In this document: positions 1 to 12,959 of the stretch, piece by piece | Layout of the letters: each line of letters opens with the position of its first letter | Numbering within the stretch: the first letter of the stretch is position 1 | NCBI GenBank assembly: GCA_009599575.1 | Contig: VWND01000005.1 | Span: forward strand, 1,240,001-1,304,000 | Length of the DNA stretch: 64,000 nucleotides | From: Blumeriella jaapii | Taxonomy: Eukaryota > Ascomycota > Leotiomycetes > Helotiales > Drepanopezizaceae | Reading direction: 5' to 3' | Program-made: the position numbers and the translations under genes | The notes under the pieces: generated by a model | What the model was told of the DNA's origin: nothing | Databases searched by the model: none | Seen by the model: the letters and a program-made list of their open reading frames with translations, nothing else

Positions 1-2900
1 TTTTATAAAAAAGGCGTTAATTATACGATAAAACTACGATTTGGGGCTATTTTTTCATATGGCCTTTTATATAATATATTAGTTAACGAATTTTAAGTTT
101 TGCGCAAGTTTTTTAAGGAGAATTTCGAGAAAAGCTGAATTCAGGCCAGCTTTTTTCTCGCAGCTTTATCCGTTTTATTCGCGAAAAAACCAAAAAACGA
201 ATTGCGGTTTTGCGTCGATTACAGAGCTTTTAACGCTATAATTATTAAAAACCGGTACTTTTTATTATTAGTTTAAAAAATATTTTTTCGATTAAGCAAA
301 GCGAAGTTTTATATCAAACTTAACGTTTTCGCCGCTTTTAATAAGATTCGAATAAAAAAAGGCTATAAATGGCTTACCGCGTTTAATATAAGATATGGCC
401 TATTCGAATTTTTAATTATGCTTTTCGGATTATGCAACGCTTTTGCTATTTTTCAATTTCGTATAAACGATATCTTACGATCTTATTTAAATGTCTTTTG
501 CATAATTTATATAAACGATATTCTAGTTTATTTAAACGATTTTTAAAAATATAAAAAACACGTTAATTTTATTTTTTAAGCTTTTACCGACGTTGATTTG
601 CAATTAAATATAAAAAAATGCGAATTCGAAATTTAAAAAATCGTTTATCTAAAGATAATTATTTTTACTATTGGAATTAAAATGGATTTTAAGAAATTAA
701 AAGCTATTACTGGTTAGAAGCTTTTTTTTAACGTTAAAAACGTATAAGCGTTTTTAGGTTTTGCAAATTTCTACCGAAGGTTTATTAAAAGCTTTTTTCG
801 TATCGTCATTCCTTTAATAAATTTAACGAAAAAAAATATCAAATGGAATTTTAACGACGATTGTATTAAAGCTTTCGAATTTTTCAAATCAGCTTTTATT
901 ACGGCATTTACGTTGGTCCATTTTAATTTCGATAAAAAGATATTTATTAAAACCGACGCTTTTAATTACGTTTTTTTAAGGATTTTTTTTTAAAAAAACG
1001 ATACAAAAGTATTTTATTTAGTCGCTTTTATATTAAAAAAATTCGATTTAGCCGAATGCAATTACGAGATTTATAATAAAAAACTTTTCGCTATTATATA
1101 TTATTTCGAAGATTGGCGAGCCGAATTACAAAAAGCTGCTTATCCGATCCGAATATTTACAAATTATCGAAATTTAAAATATTTTATAATAATTAAGCAA
1201 TTTAACCGACGTTAAATATAATAGAGCGAGTTTTTTAGCTGGTTTTGACTTTGTAATTATTTTTAGACTTAAAAAACAAAATAGTAAATCTGATTTTTTG
1301 ACCCGGCGTTTTTAAGACTTTTCTTAAAACTTTTCAGACGAAAAAATTCAATTTTAAAACCAAGCTTTTTTTAAGAAATATTATTTAATTAAAGTTTTTA
1401 AACGCTTTTTCAGTTTTGTTAGAATTAATATCCGAAGCAGACGACGAGAAGCTTTTACGACTTTTGGATAAATACTATTTTATTAACAAACTGTTAATTA
1501 TTATTAAAAAGGAAATGCTTAAACCAAAGGGTATTTCGAAATCCAAGATTTTACAACTTTTTAAATGCATTATACGCAATAATAAATTATATTTCCGAAA
1601 CCGATTATACGTTTCTAATACATCAGATTTGGAAGTTCCTATTCGTACCTGGCTTTTACAAATGGCCTACGATTTAATAAAAACAAATTATCCCGGCAAA
1701 AACAAGCTTTATAAAATTATTAATAAAGATTATTATTAGCCATTAATTTCTGAAGATTGCAAAAAATTTGTACGGAATTGCAACGGCTGTTTTCGCAATA
1801 CAAATATTAATCAACGATATCAAAGTTTTTTTAAATCTTTATTTATTTCGTTACGCCGATAAAACCATATATCGGTCGATTTTATAAACCTTTTTTTTAT
1901 GAAAAAACATAAAAATCGAAACAATTTGATTATAGTAATAGTTTGTCGCTTTATTAAAAAACGATATTATACAGCTTGCTATATTGTTATGAAAGCAATA
2001 GATTTAGCCAAGTTGTTTTGCAAAAATATTTAGCGTTTATATAATCTTTTCGATTTTATAGTTTTCGACCGAGATTTTTTATTTGTTTTATAATTCTGGA
2101 AAGTTATTAATTACCGTTTCGGAACCAATATTACGCTATCTATCAGCTTTCATTTCGAAACAGACGGCCAAACCGAAAACGCGAACGCATATTTGCTTTT
2201 TTATTTAAGGTAATTTGTTAAATACGCTTAAGAAAACTGGGAAAATTAGCTTTTTTTAGCCGAATTCGCAGCTAATAACGCTGTAAACGTTTTTATCGGA
2301 GTTTCTTTTTTTTACGCTAATAAAGGTTTTTATTTACGAATAAGCTTTTTTTCATCTAAACTTATTCTAGGATTTATTTTACGCATTTTATAAATGGCAA
2401 ATATTAAAAAAAACAATTTTGCCGACAAAATAAAAAAGATAAAATTACTTTTACATACAAATTTGATTTTAACGCTGGCCGACCAAAAATACTATTTTAA
2501 CCGAAACCGCTAATTAGCGTTTGCTTATCGAATAAAAGACAGCGTGTTTTTTAATAAACGTAATATAATTTTCATCAGACTAATTAAAAAGCTTGATAAT
2601 AAGTTTTACGGTTTTTATAAAATCGCCGAAGTTTTAAGCTTTTACAATTATAAATTAAAACTGCTTTTCGAGCAAAAATTATTTCATTCTGTTTTTTATA
2701 TTAATTTGCTTAAATTTGCTTACGACGATTCTTTTTTAAAGCAGAAAAACCTTTTTTTACCGCTAGTTTTTATAAACGCCGATGGAAGTTTATTATGGAT
2801 TATAAATATTATTTTCGATTTAAACGAAACTTTAACTTTTTTTATTTTATATAATAGCGTGGCTACAGCGCGGAAAATTAGTTTTGGAAGCTATTAAAAA
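1..2900 (+). pseudogene. Gypsy A pol remnant (RT-RNase H-integrase-chromo-like tail)
   Basis: The coding remnant is readable across all three frames. RT has its conserved blocks (VDYR, LFGLCNA). The catalytic motif reads YINDILVY, where the family has Y-x-D-D, which fits G-to-A change on the coding strand. An uninterrupted 107-codon stretch at 1,416-1,739 covers the RNase H to integrase linker and the integrase zinc region. A 117-codon stretch at 2,544-2,897 covers the post-integrase segment (KKLDNKFYGFYKI, then HSVFYINLLK), which matches the usual 'KLD.K..GP..I / HPVFHVSLLK' pattern of fungal gypsy elements. No initiation codon or gag is in the window. Confidence 0.8.
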
Positions 2901-3279
2901 ACGTTGTTAACGTATACAGTTTTATAACAAAATTCGCTTTAAGATTTTTTTACAAATTTCACCCGACCAAATCAGAATTGGCTAAAGCCAAAATTGCTAA
3001 TAGGAAACGTATTAAAACTATAAATAACAAAAATAATATTATACTATTAAAAAAAACTTTTATAACACGTATTACGTATAAAACGATTATAACTAATTCT
3101 TTTCCCGTCGCCAGGACATTTGTTATTTTGCTACCGAAATTAAAAAAACTTGCTTTTTTTTACAAATTCAGCTGAACTTCGCATTCGTTTACAAACGCGC
3201 TTCGCGAACGAAGCTCGATTTATAAAAATAAATTTCGACGATAAAAAAATTAAATGAAAAGATAGAAAGAAAGATTATA

Positions 3280-3454
3280 TATAAAAGGATAAAACGTTAA
3301 TTCGTTGGTTACGTAATCCGAAAATCACGTTGTTGTTACGTGACATCGGAGCTCGCATATATTGTATTTTAGATTTCACGACATTTTTAAACTTAGAATC
3401 CCGTAATTAATGCAAATTATTTACGAACCTTCTGCTCGTTCGCACCCCTTGACA
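3280..3454 (+). repeat. Probable 3' LTR of gypsy A
   Basis: The segment starts TATAAAAGGATAAAACG and is a decayed match to the reverse complement of 38,755-38,860, which starts TGTGAAAGGATGGGAC. The shared core includes ATCACGTTGTT and CATATATT. It ends ...CCTTGACA, a normal CA terminus. The second copy is truncated, so full length and target duplication cannot be confirmed. Confidence 0.6.
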
Positions 3455-4809
3455 AAACGATAAGGATTTTTTTATCGAAAGAATTTATAAAAAAATTAAT
3501 AATTTTATTTATAGCGTTTATGCAAATATATAAAATCTTTTAATCGTCGGAAAAGGAAATCGTTTAATAAAAAAGGCTTTTCGCAAAAAAAATAAAAAGC
3601 TTTAAAATATAATTTTTAATAACGTAGCGTTCGTTTTAAATTTTATTACCAATATTATTTCCGCTAGTTTTTTAGCTAAAAAAGATTATTAGTTTCAAGG
3701 GTCAAATAATATTTTTCGTTTTAAAAATTTTGAAAGCTTTATTTTAAAACGTTAATATCAGACGATCGCCGATTTTTATATATTTAAATATATTAAAATT
3801 AATTGTTTTTTTTTGTTCGCATTTTTTATATAATAATTTAAATTTTTTAAAACGTAATTCGTTCGGCTTTATAATTTATATAATTCCGAAACGTTGTACG
3901 CGTTATAAATTTAAGAAAAGCAGCGTATTTACGTACGATCGGAATAACGATGCGCGTTTATAATATTTTCGTTCGAGCCATTTAAGTAAAAACGCGTTCG
4001 AAAAGCTGGTCAAAAATATTCGTAAAGTAAAAATCAAAGACTTAATTAAAATGGAATGCGAAAAGTGTGCTGTTACGCATTTAAAGCAAATGATTTTAAA
4101 AATAATATTAAAAAACAAATTTTTCAGATTTTTTTATTGTATCGGCTAAGACTTTTATAATTATTTCAAAAATCGTAAAAAAGCTTACAACGGCTCGACG
4201 TAAATATTTTTAATAAAAAACGAGTATAATAAAAAGATTTAAGCTTTCGCTATCAGAACGAAAAATATAAAAGTCGTTTTGGACCGTTTTCAAACGTTCG
4301 ACGTATAAATAAAACGCTAATATAATTTTTTATTTGCAAAATTCGATAAAATAACGAATCGTCGGTAATTTTAAAGCAAAAAAATATTATTTCGAAATAT
4401 TAAAAATAGGCGAAGCGCGAAAATATCGATCTAAAATTAATTTTATTTTACGTGCACCAATTAAACGGCTAGATCGAACGAACAAAAAAAAATTAAGCGT
4501 TCGATAAAAATAAAAATTAAAGCGGGCCTTTCAATTTTCTTTTGGCCCGAAACGATAAAAATAGCAGCGCATTTGTATAATATATCGCCGCTTGCAAAAA
4601 AACAATTTTAATTTTTAAATAAAATTTTATATAATTAATTCAGGCAATATTTCCGGTATTACGACCTTGCTATTGTAAAAGCGCGTACGGCCGATTTCAG
4701 ACTAGACTAAAGCAAAGTTTATACGTACGAAGCTCGTGCGTATTTAATAATAAAAAATCGGAAGATTATAAAATATTAAAAAAAATTTAAAGTTTTTTCG
4801 AAAGAATAT
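3455..4809 (+). mobile_element. Ty1/copia element, first segment (protease flank to integrase), RIP-degraded
   Basis: Plus-strand translation gives copia Pol remnants. NNVAFVLNFITNIISASFL at about 3,618-3,675 is the post-protease 'NVAYVP.F..NLVS..LL' block. The GAG-pre-integrase and integrase zinc region follows (LSKNAFEKLVKN, then MECEKCAVTHLKQ) at about 3,965-4,095. The C-terminal integrase region (WPETIKIAAHLYN, then ARAYLII) is at about 4,545-4,760. The reading stops at 4,809 where gypsy B begins and resumes at 16,077. The minus-strand 71-codon frame at 3,903-4,118 is the antisense of this coding stretch and not a gene. Confidence 0.75.
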
Positions 4810-5077
4810 TGTAAAAGTAGGTAGGAAAACCAGACTGATACGGCCATATGTCGGTGGGTAAGGTAGTCTAGGGAATTCCTAGAAGAGGCTGAAAAAAAGA
4901 AAAAGAAGAATAAGTGAAAGTATAAATTGAACTGCGTACCTGTGGTATTATTTAAAAAAGTGTTTTGCTTTTATATCTGTTAAAAATAGTTAATAACAGA
5001 GGGTTTCGGAAGGGTCTATGCTTCGACTATAACTAAAATTATCAATTTTTATTAATATAAGATATTACCGTTTTATA
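4810..5077 (-). repeat. LTR of gypsy B, left copy (3' LTR)
   Basis: It starts TGTAAAAGTAGGTAGG on the plus strand and ends ...CCGTTTTATA. It matches 15,809-16,076 in the same orientation and equal length, and 39,031-39,299 inverted. The outer half (TGATACGGCCATATGTCGG and onward) is well preserved. The half facing the element interior is strongly C-to-T/G-to-A changed. Confidence 0.88.
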
Positions 5078-5223
5078 TTCTGTTTTAAATAATATACGTA
5101 GTCGTTTTTAACTACGACCAAAGAAAAATATAATTTTAATAAATGCAATTTAGTTTATCTTATATAATTTAAAAACCAATTAATTAAAAGCCGAACTTTT
5201 TAGCTTTATATTTTTTCGGTTTT

Positions 5224-7800
5224 TTAACCCGTTTTTGGCCTTTTTGCTATTGGCTTCTGCGAAAGAATAGCGTTTCGCTTATCGTTTGAATTATTTTGTT
5301 TACTTTGCTTTTTTAAAAAATAATTCGATAAAATATTAATCGAAGTATCGTTTAAATTTACGAACGTTTTAATAGCTTTTTCGTCGATAATATTATTAAG
5401 TATCGCCGCCACGGATGCTTTTTACGACTTTTCTACGTAAATAATAAATTTCAGTTTTTAAACGTGATTCTACGTTTTGCAAAAAGCGCTAAAAAGTTTT
5501 ATATTAAAATCGTAGAAGTAATCGATTAGTTCGTCGTAATTAAAACCGATTAGCGCTTTTGCTTCGCGTAAGATTAATAAATCGGACTACGGTTGTTTAT
5601 CGACGAATGCTTTTAAAAAAGCTTCGAAACCTGTAAGAAAAACTATTTTACGAAATGGTTCGGAAATAGTCGTTTGCAGTCGAAACCACCGAAAATGCTG
5701 TAGTTGCTTTCGCCGTAATATAAATAATATTAGATTATTTATCGGATTATCGTTTTCGAAATAGTTTTTGTATTTTTGCGCCGTATAATTGTTCGAATAA
5801 ATTAGCATCGCGCCGTCGGTTTTTTAAATTTTAAATTTAACGAAAATCTTTTGCTTAATCGAAAAGCTAATAAAAATTATTTTATTTTTTATTTCGTAGC
5901 TTTCGGTTTCGTAGTCCGATAAAATAGCCGAAGCTATTGCTTTAAACGCGCTGAAATACGAAAAAGCTGAGTTTTTTTGAATAGTTTTAATTAGCTTGGC
6001 GTCGTAGTATAATTGCAGATAAGCTTCGATTATTTCCGAATTATATGCGAATATAAGCAAAACGTAGTAATTAAAAATGGCGTCGGTAAGGTTTTCGATT
6101 TTTTTTTTTTTTTTAAAAATCGGCGATATCGAACTTTATAACCGTAATACGGTCGGAATTAACGAAACTTAAAGCGATCGGAACGTTAAAATATATTACG
6201 AAGCGGCAGTTTCCAAAATTCCGAGTAATTAAAACAGCGAAGTAAAAGCCGGAATGCATTTTAAAAGCTTGTTAAATAAAGCTGTAAAGCATATTAGCGA
6301 AAAAAGCTGTAAGCGCTTTTTGGATTTTAATTAATCGAAAATAATGCTTGTATATAGCTATTTTTTTTTTTATAAAATAAAACAATAGTTTATTTTTTCC
6401 GTTGTAAGATTTTATATAATTAACGAATTCGCAGCTTAATTCGGATAAATTTTAAAAGATATTTTCGGTCGAAAGGCCAGAAAAGTCGGCTTTTGAAAAT
6501 ATTTATTATTTCTATTTTTTTACGTTTCAGTCGAGTTTTATAATCGCGTTAAAAGTTTTAAAATTTGCTTTAAAGTTTGCGTAGCCCAAGTAAGCTTTAG
6601 CACGCGCTTAGATAGTTTTCGCAGTTTTTCGTTAAAATATAAATTGATTATTAAAATCAATTTCGAACACGTCGTAATCCGAATTTCTGATAGCAGCGAA
6701 TCGATCAGCGAAGCCGATAACGTCGATTTTTTTTGTAATTAAATCGCAGTACGCCGCGTAATAACATACGTAAAAATAGCAAAACTTGCCGTTTTTTTTG
6801 GCGTTAATATTATTCGTAAAAACGAAATTAAAAAATCGAAGTTTTTTAGCGAAAAAAAGCTCGAGTAAAAACGGGTTATCGTTTTTAAAAGTCTTTTTTA
6901 TTTGCTTTAGCGTGTTATATTTATAGTTTTCCGAAAAAAGCTTAATTTAGTTTTTATTCGAAGCAAAAAAAAAAAAGCTGACGGATTTATTTGATTTTTA
7001 TATAAAAATATCGAAGTAAAATTTCTGAATCGTTTCGTCGTCGAAAACGAAAGTTTTAAATAAAATAATTTGATTTTGTGCTTTTTATATGATTTTTCCC
7101 GCGATAATTTCGATATTTTTTTTTAAGTTTTTTCGGTCGAGTCGTACAATAGTCGAGATTTTAAATATTTTTATCAAAGTTTGAAATATTAGCGGTACGA
7201 CGTTTTTAAACGCAGCAGGCGTTTTTGATATTTACGTATTTAATTTCGAAAAATCAAATTTAAAATTATTTAGGTTTTTTTTTTTCGGAATGCCGGCGTT
7301 TTTTAAATTTAATTTCGTAAAATCGTCGCGTTTTTTATTAATTAGCTTAAAGCTTATGATTCGGCGTCGATTTCCGGCTGTTTTTATTCGCGGTGCTTTT
7401 TTTTTTAGCGACGCGAATAGTTTTTTCCTTCGAATAAAAAAAGTTTCGAAAATGTCGGCGCGCTTTTTTACGTTTTTTGTTTTTATTTTTTTCGGAATCG
7501 TTTTTATAAATATAATAGGTTTTTTGTATTCGAATAAGCGATTGTTTGCTATTACGCTTTTGATTTCGTTTTCGAATTCGTTTTCGATAATTAAAAATAA
7601 AAATCGCCGAATTGTTTTAGCTGCTCTAAAAATATTAATTGTTATTACGTATGTTTTTTCGAACTGAACGAAAATAATATTAGCTTTTTCGTTTTTTTCG
7701 TCGTCGTAAGTTTAAAATATCGAAATGGCGTCGTTTTTTTCGTTCGGTATAAAAATGCCGCATTTGGCGACGCTTAGTCTTTTGCTTTAAAAAAAAGTCA
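5224..7800 (-). pseudogene. Unrecognised accessory frame downstream of gypsy B pol
   Basis: Minus-strand reading frames look like a real but RIP-broken protein gene lying between pol and the 3' LTR, in the same sense as pol. Three open stretches, 6,060-5,824, 5,808-5,587 and 5,412-5,224, are in one register, separated only by stops of the TAA/TAG kind that RIP makes from CAA/CAG. Another long open minus frame, without Met, covers about 7,680-7,270 (for example NEFENEIKSVIANNRLFEYK), in a different register, so indels are also present. Composition is globular (mixed charged, aromatic and aliphatic), with no membrane segment. The C-terminal part ends Lys/Arg/Pro-rich (QKPIAKRPKTG). I do not recognise the family. 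It could be an accessory or captured gene, or a further nested element. Confidence 0.45.
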
Positions 7801-8939
7801 GATTTAAGATTTCGCAGCCGACTAAGATTTTTTTTAGCGATTGCATAGCGTCGTCGATCAGTTTATAAACAATTATAAAAAGGCTTGTAAATCTGCGGGC
7901 CCTTAAATTGTTAGCTTTTAAAGCTTACGCTTTAAAAATATAAACGTTTAATACCCAGATTTTTTTTTTAATAGAAGTAATAGTTTCGAAAAAACGAGCG
8001 AAATGCCGAAGCGGAATAATACCGGTGATTTTGCTAAAAACGTATTTTTAAATATTTTTTTTTCGTTAATTTAGCAAAAAGCGCAAAACTCGGTCTGTTA
8101 TTTTTTTTTTATTATTTCGAGCTTTTTTTGCTTCGGCGAAAGCTTTTAAAGCGTTGTCGTAATTTAATAAAAATTTATTGTAATTAAAGCTTTTGCGAAC
8201 GAATTTAATTTTAACGAAGCTTTTGTAATCGAGCAGAAATTCGTTAACGTTTTCAGTTATTATATTAAATTGTTTTATAAACGTTTTTACGAAAGCAGCT
8301 TATTAATTTGGGATAGCGACATTATATATTTGCTTAAATTCGAAAAAGTTACGTATAATAGTTTCGTTTTAAAATAAATTAAAAATAAATTTGTTAGGTT
8401 TGGCAACGCTTTGTTTAAAAGACGATATAATATCGATGGGTTTGTTAATTAAAAAAATGTATTGTATTTGTTGAAAAATAATTAAGAAAAAATACGGAAA
8501 TTATAAAGTATTTGTATTTAAAAGCCGCGGAAATTCGTATGCTGTTTTTTAATAAATTATAATTGTTTAAGTAAATACTCGTTCAGAATAACGAAAAAAA
8601 TAAACAGTGCAGAAAGTAGCAAACAATGAAATATATAAAAAATAGTTTTCGTAAAATGTGCGAATAATATAAATGTATTAAATATGCGGCTCAAACATAT
8701 ACAAAGCTTTTGTTCTAGTAAACAAAAATATAATTAAATAAAAAAAAGTATAATAAATGTTCTAAACAATATAAAAAAAGGTTTTAAAAATAAACAATGT
8801 ATATGAAACAAAAGAATAATAAAATAATATATAATAAAAAGGAAAACAATAGATAATAGAAACAGTAAAATAGTTAATAAATAATTTTGTATGCATTTTT
8901 CTTCTTTTCGGTTATAGATGGAATCACGATTTAAACTGT

Positions 8940-11900
8940 GTTTTCAGCAGCGGGGTTTCAGACTTTTCCAGGGGGTTTCTTTTTTTCAGGGGTATAGTCG
9001 CTTTGGTCGGAGTCGTCGTCGGATTCGCTGGAGTCGGAATCGCTTTCTAATTTAAAGTTCAGAAAATAGATTTGCTGGTTTTTTTTATAAAATCGTTTTA
9101 ATCGGTTGGCGGCGAACGTTTTTTTTAGTTTTATTTCATCGAGTTCCGTAAGCTTATAATAGTTTTTATTTAATTCGGCCTCGCATATTTCGTAAGGTCC
9201 GAGCCATTTATAATTAAGCTTAGTATCGGCCGATTTGTTAATAGCGCGCTAAACGTCGTAAACTAAAATCAGATTTTTTTTTTTAATTAGCGTTTTTTTT
9301 AAAACTTTGGTTTTATTTCAGATTTTTTTAGCTGCTTTCTTATACTTTTTTTTTCTTAAGATTATTTTTTTTATATTTATATCGCGGTAATTTAGTTATT
9401 TAGATTTTATTATTAGCAGATTTGCTTTCGTTTTTATTTTAACCACGTTATAAAGCTTTTATACAGGCCATTTTGTTTTTAAAAACAATCGAGCGTTTTT
9501 ATCGTATTAAATGAAAAATAGAATTATTTTAGTCGGGGCGTATATATATATGCGCATAGCAAAAAGCATTCTCGAAAATTTCCGCGATTAATATTTATAA
9601 TTTTTTCGAATAGTTTTTAAAAAGCCGTTAAGAATATTTTTATAGCTTCGTTTAACAGATCCGTTGCTTTTCGAATTGTAAACTAAGATTTGGATACGTT
9701 AAATATTATATTTTTTTGTAAAAGTTTCGATAACGCTTTTGTTTTCGAATTTATTATCGACGTTTAATTTGCTAAACAAATCGTATCGATATACAACGTT
9801 TTTTTAAAAAAAAATCGCTATAACTTCGAAAATAGCGTTTCGGAAAGGTTTTTTTTTTAAGCTATTCAAATAAATCGTTAATAGCGAGTACGAAGCATAT
9901 ATAACCGCGATTAATAATTAGTACGCGTATAACGTCGAAATTGACTTTTTCCTAAACTTTAAAAAACTACTACGTCGGATATAATAGATTTTTTTTTCGG
10001 CTAGGCTTTCGTTTTTAGCAAAAAATGCAACTTTTAACAAAAGTTTTGTAATTTTCGAAATATTCTTTTTATTAAAAATCGTTTTTGGTTCGGTAATAAA
10101 TGGCTTTAGCTTTTTTATAAAACATTTTTTCGTAAACTTTTTTTATAATTTAAAACTTATCGGCTTTATTATTTATTACTAAGCGTTTTTGATATATATT
10201 ATTTTTTATTTTATACAGCTTTTTTTGTCGCCTAAAGTATAATCGAAAGCTTGGTTTTTAAATAATTTAAATTAATAATTTAATACGCTAAATGGTTTGG
10301 ACAAAATAGTTAAATAATATGCGATTAAATAAAAATCTTCGGTTTTGTAATTATCGATCAAAAGTTTATTTTTATCGCCAGTCGGCTTATTCCGATCGTT
10401 TTCGGTCAAATCCATTCGCGATACTAGCCGAGATAATAACGCGAATGCTTTTTCGGCCCGAAAATTAATGTTTTTTATTCGCGGTGCCAACCGAAATAGC
10501 AACGCGAATGCTTTTGGCTTTATAAAACCTAAAACGCAAATAACAAAACAGCCGATTTCGTTAGCGATTTATTCGTCGATATTTTATTCGTTTTGTTTAG
10601 CGAAATTAAACGGATAAAAGCGTTTTCGTTTAAAAAGGCCGTCTGCCGTTATATTAATTATTTTTTTGATATGTCTGACTTCGAAATTTATAAATCGCAT
10701 TTAAGCTATTTAATTAATAACGAACGCTTTTAGTAAATCGCTGGCTTTTTTATTTAATTGGTCGATAAGAATTTTTGCGTTTGTTTTTAAAATAAAATAT
10801 ACGCCGTACAATTCGCTTTTTATTTTTTTTATTATTTTAAAAGCGCTTCGGCATTTTCGTTTGATAATATCGTAGCGTGCTTTCGCGAAAGATTATAAGC
10901 CGTTTTCGAATCGTAAAAAGTGCCGTTTTTTGTTTTTATCGATTTATTATAATATAGCTTTTTAACCGAAAATATTAGCGTCGATAATTAAAATGATTTT
11001 TTTTGCGTTTGGGTTATAATCGATCCGCATAAACGATAGGGCCGATAAAAGGTCGTTTTTAAAAACTTTTATGGTTTTGTTCTGTTTTTTTTCCTAAACG
11101 AAATCGATTTTTTTTTTTATCGTAGCGTAAATGGATGCAATTTTCTAAGAAAAGTTTTTGATTTAATTGCGGTAATAAATCATAACGCTAATAAAAGCTT
11201 TGGTTTCGATAATATTTTCATATTTTTTTTATTCGCAAATCTTTTTAATTTTCTTTCGTTAAAAATGGCGGCTAGCGCTATTAATTATATAATCGACGAT
11301 ATTTATTTCGAGTATGCAGAATTTTAATCGAGGATTAATAATAGCTTTGGCTTTTTCGAAGCAAATTATAATTTTGTCGATATTTTAAATATGTTTTATT
11401 ATATAGCGTCGAATTTCAGGAAAAAATTTTTTATTATTATAATATAATCTGGGGCTTTTTATTCCGACGTCGTTAACGTAAAACAAAGCAATATCGGGAA
11501 TGTAAATTATAAAAACTTTGTATACGATTTTTACGAATTGGGCGATTAAATTAATGGTTTTATAAGTATTTTCGTTATACGCAGTAAACCGATCGGTGTT
11601 TAAATTGCCGTTATATTTCGAAATCGTAGATTAAGCATTAAATAATCGTAGCCGGAAAACAAATCGAAAAAAAAAACGATTGTTAATTTTGCAAATTCGT
11701 TCGAAAATTAATCGACGTTAAATAGCACGTTAGCGTTTCGTATCGTTATTTTGTTTATTTCGACGACTGCGATAATAAATTTATAAATGCTTTTTTTTTT
11801 TTTCGCAACGATAAATTATTTGTTTTTGTATAAATCGTAGCAGAATTCGAGGATTTTTTGCTTAATTCGTTTTTTTAGCATTTCGATTATTTTATTTTAA

Positions 11901-12950
11901 AGGGTTTTAAAAATTAAAAAGGTTTTTTTTTGCCAGGCTTCGTAAAATACGGTTTTGATATCGATATAAAACGTAATGTTAAAACTAAATTGGTTTATTT
12001 CGGTAAAATCGAAAGCTATAACTTTTTTTCGGTTGCGTAAAATTTCGTATAAAATCTTTTTTTTTTTTGGCAAAAGTTAGATTCCGATTGCTAAATTATC
12101 AAATCGTTTTTTTGTAAATCGGCTGCTAAGTAATAGGCTGGAAAATCGGCCGGTAATAAGTTTTTCGAGTTCGCTAGTAATTAATTAAAATGGTTTTATT
12201 GTTTTATTTTTCTTAAATTAATCGTTTATTTTTTCGGAAATATTTCCATCGGATTCGCTAAAATTTACGAGTCGTATTTTATTAGCTTTGCGCTTATAAA
12301 AAGTGCTGATGTTAATACAAAAAAGTAAAATATATAAATCGGGTTTGTTTAATACGAAAACGAAATTTTCGGAACTTTTATTTTCGAATTAATAATTAAA
12401 AATATTAATATTGGCTAATTTTATTTGCGATACTATTTCGATTAGTAACGCGAATGCTTTTGGTCGAATATTTTTTAAGTTTTGTTATAATTTAGCGTTT
12501 GTTTTGAAACTAAAACCGGCTATTCGTTTTCCGATAGAACGTCGATTAAAAAGACTTTGTCGCCGGCGACGATGATTTGATTTTGGAAGAACCGGTTTCA
12601 GTTTTAAAAAAAGGTTTTTATTTGGCCGTTTTCGGTGTATTTAAAATTGACGAAACTTTCCAGAATTCAGGGCATTTTAAAAATAATAAAATAAAGGCAT
12701 TTTTTTATTATTAAAAAGTTTTTATAAATAATAATACTTTTAACGTCGATTTTAATATTTCGTACAATTTTATTAAATTTAATCGTATTTTTATTAACGG
12801 TGGTGTAAATTATTTGTTTATCGGTAATAATCGAGATATTATTGGTTTCGGCTGTTTTTTAGTTTATACAATTGACTTCGGCTTTATTATCGAATAGGGC
12901 GAGGGCGGTCGTACTTTTCTTAAGCATTGTTTTTATTTTTAGTATTTTTA
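8940..12950 (-). pseudogene. Gypsy B pol remnant (protease-RT-RNase H-integrase)
   Basis: Reading the minus strand from high to low coordinates, a protease-like block at about 12,930-12,800 (ALFDNKAEVNCI) sits where the family has a D-S/T-G-A active site; G-to-A change gives D-N-K-A. RT follows at about 12,200-11,400, with an AFDFTE-like start, a GLMRY segment and a degraded polymerase Asp pair. The RNase H zone lies around 10,700-10,500. The 76-codon open stretch 10,502-10,272 (NINFRAEKAFALLSRL) corresponds to the 'RADALSR' end of RNase H. The integrase core at about 9,800-9,590 includes KSNGSVKRSYKNILN, matching 'K.NG.VERGHK.I'. The tail is acidic and ends about 8,940. Confidence 0.75.
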
Positions 12951-12959
12951 TAACCGTGT

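Larger units (their letters stand above)
1..3454 (+). mobile_element. Ty3/gypsy element A, 3' part, RIP-degraded
   Basis: This is the 3' portion of an LTR retrotransposon; its 5' end lies left of the window. Plus-strand translation, with many stops, gives pol in order. Reverse transcriptase spans about 100-900 (readable [16 protein letters not shown] and GLFEFLIMLFGLCNAF stretches), RNase H about 950-1,200, and integrase about 1,660-2,350, with a CNGC zinc pair, an S/VDFI core start and FHFETDGQTENAN at 2,148-2,192. A chromodomain-type tail follows at 2,544-2,890. The 3' LTR is taken as 3,280-3,454, because it starts like the less decayed copy at 38,755-38,860 and ends in TTGACA. Gln-to-stop changes and CpG retention point to RIP. 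The element cannot be functional. Family assignment is firm; LTR limits are less so. Confidence 0.85.

Noticed and set aside
7290..7667. 125-codon Phe-rich plus-strand frame
   Set aside because: The opposite strand has the balanced, coding-like translation in the sense of the host element; this is its antisense.
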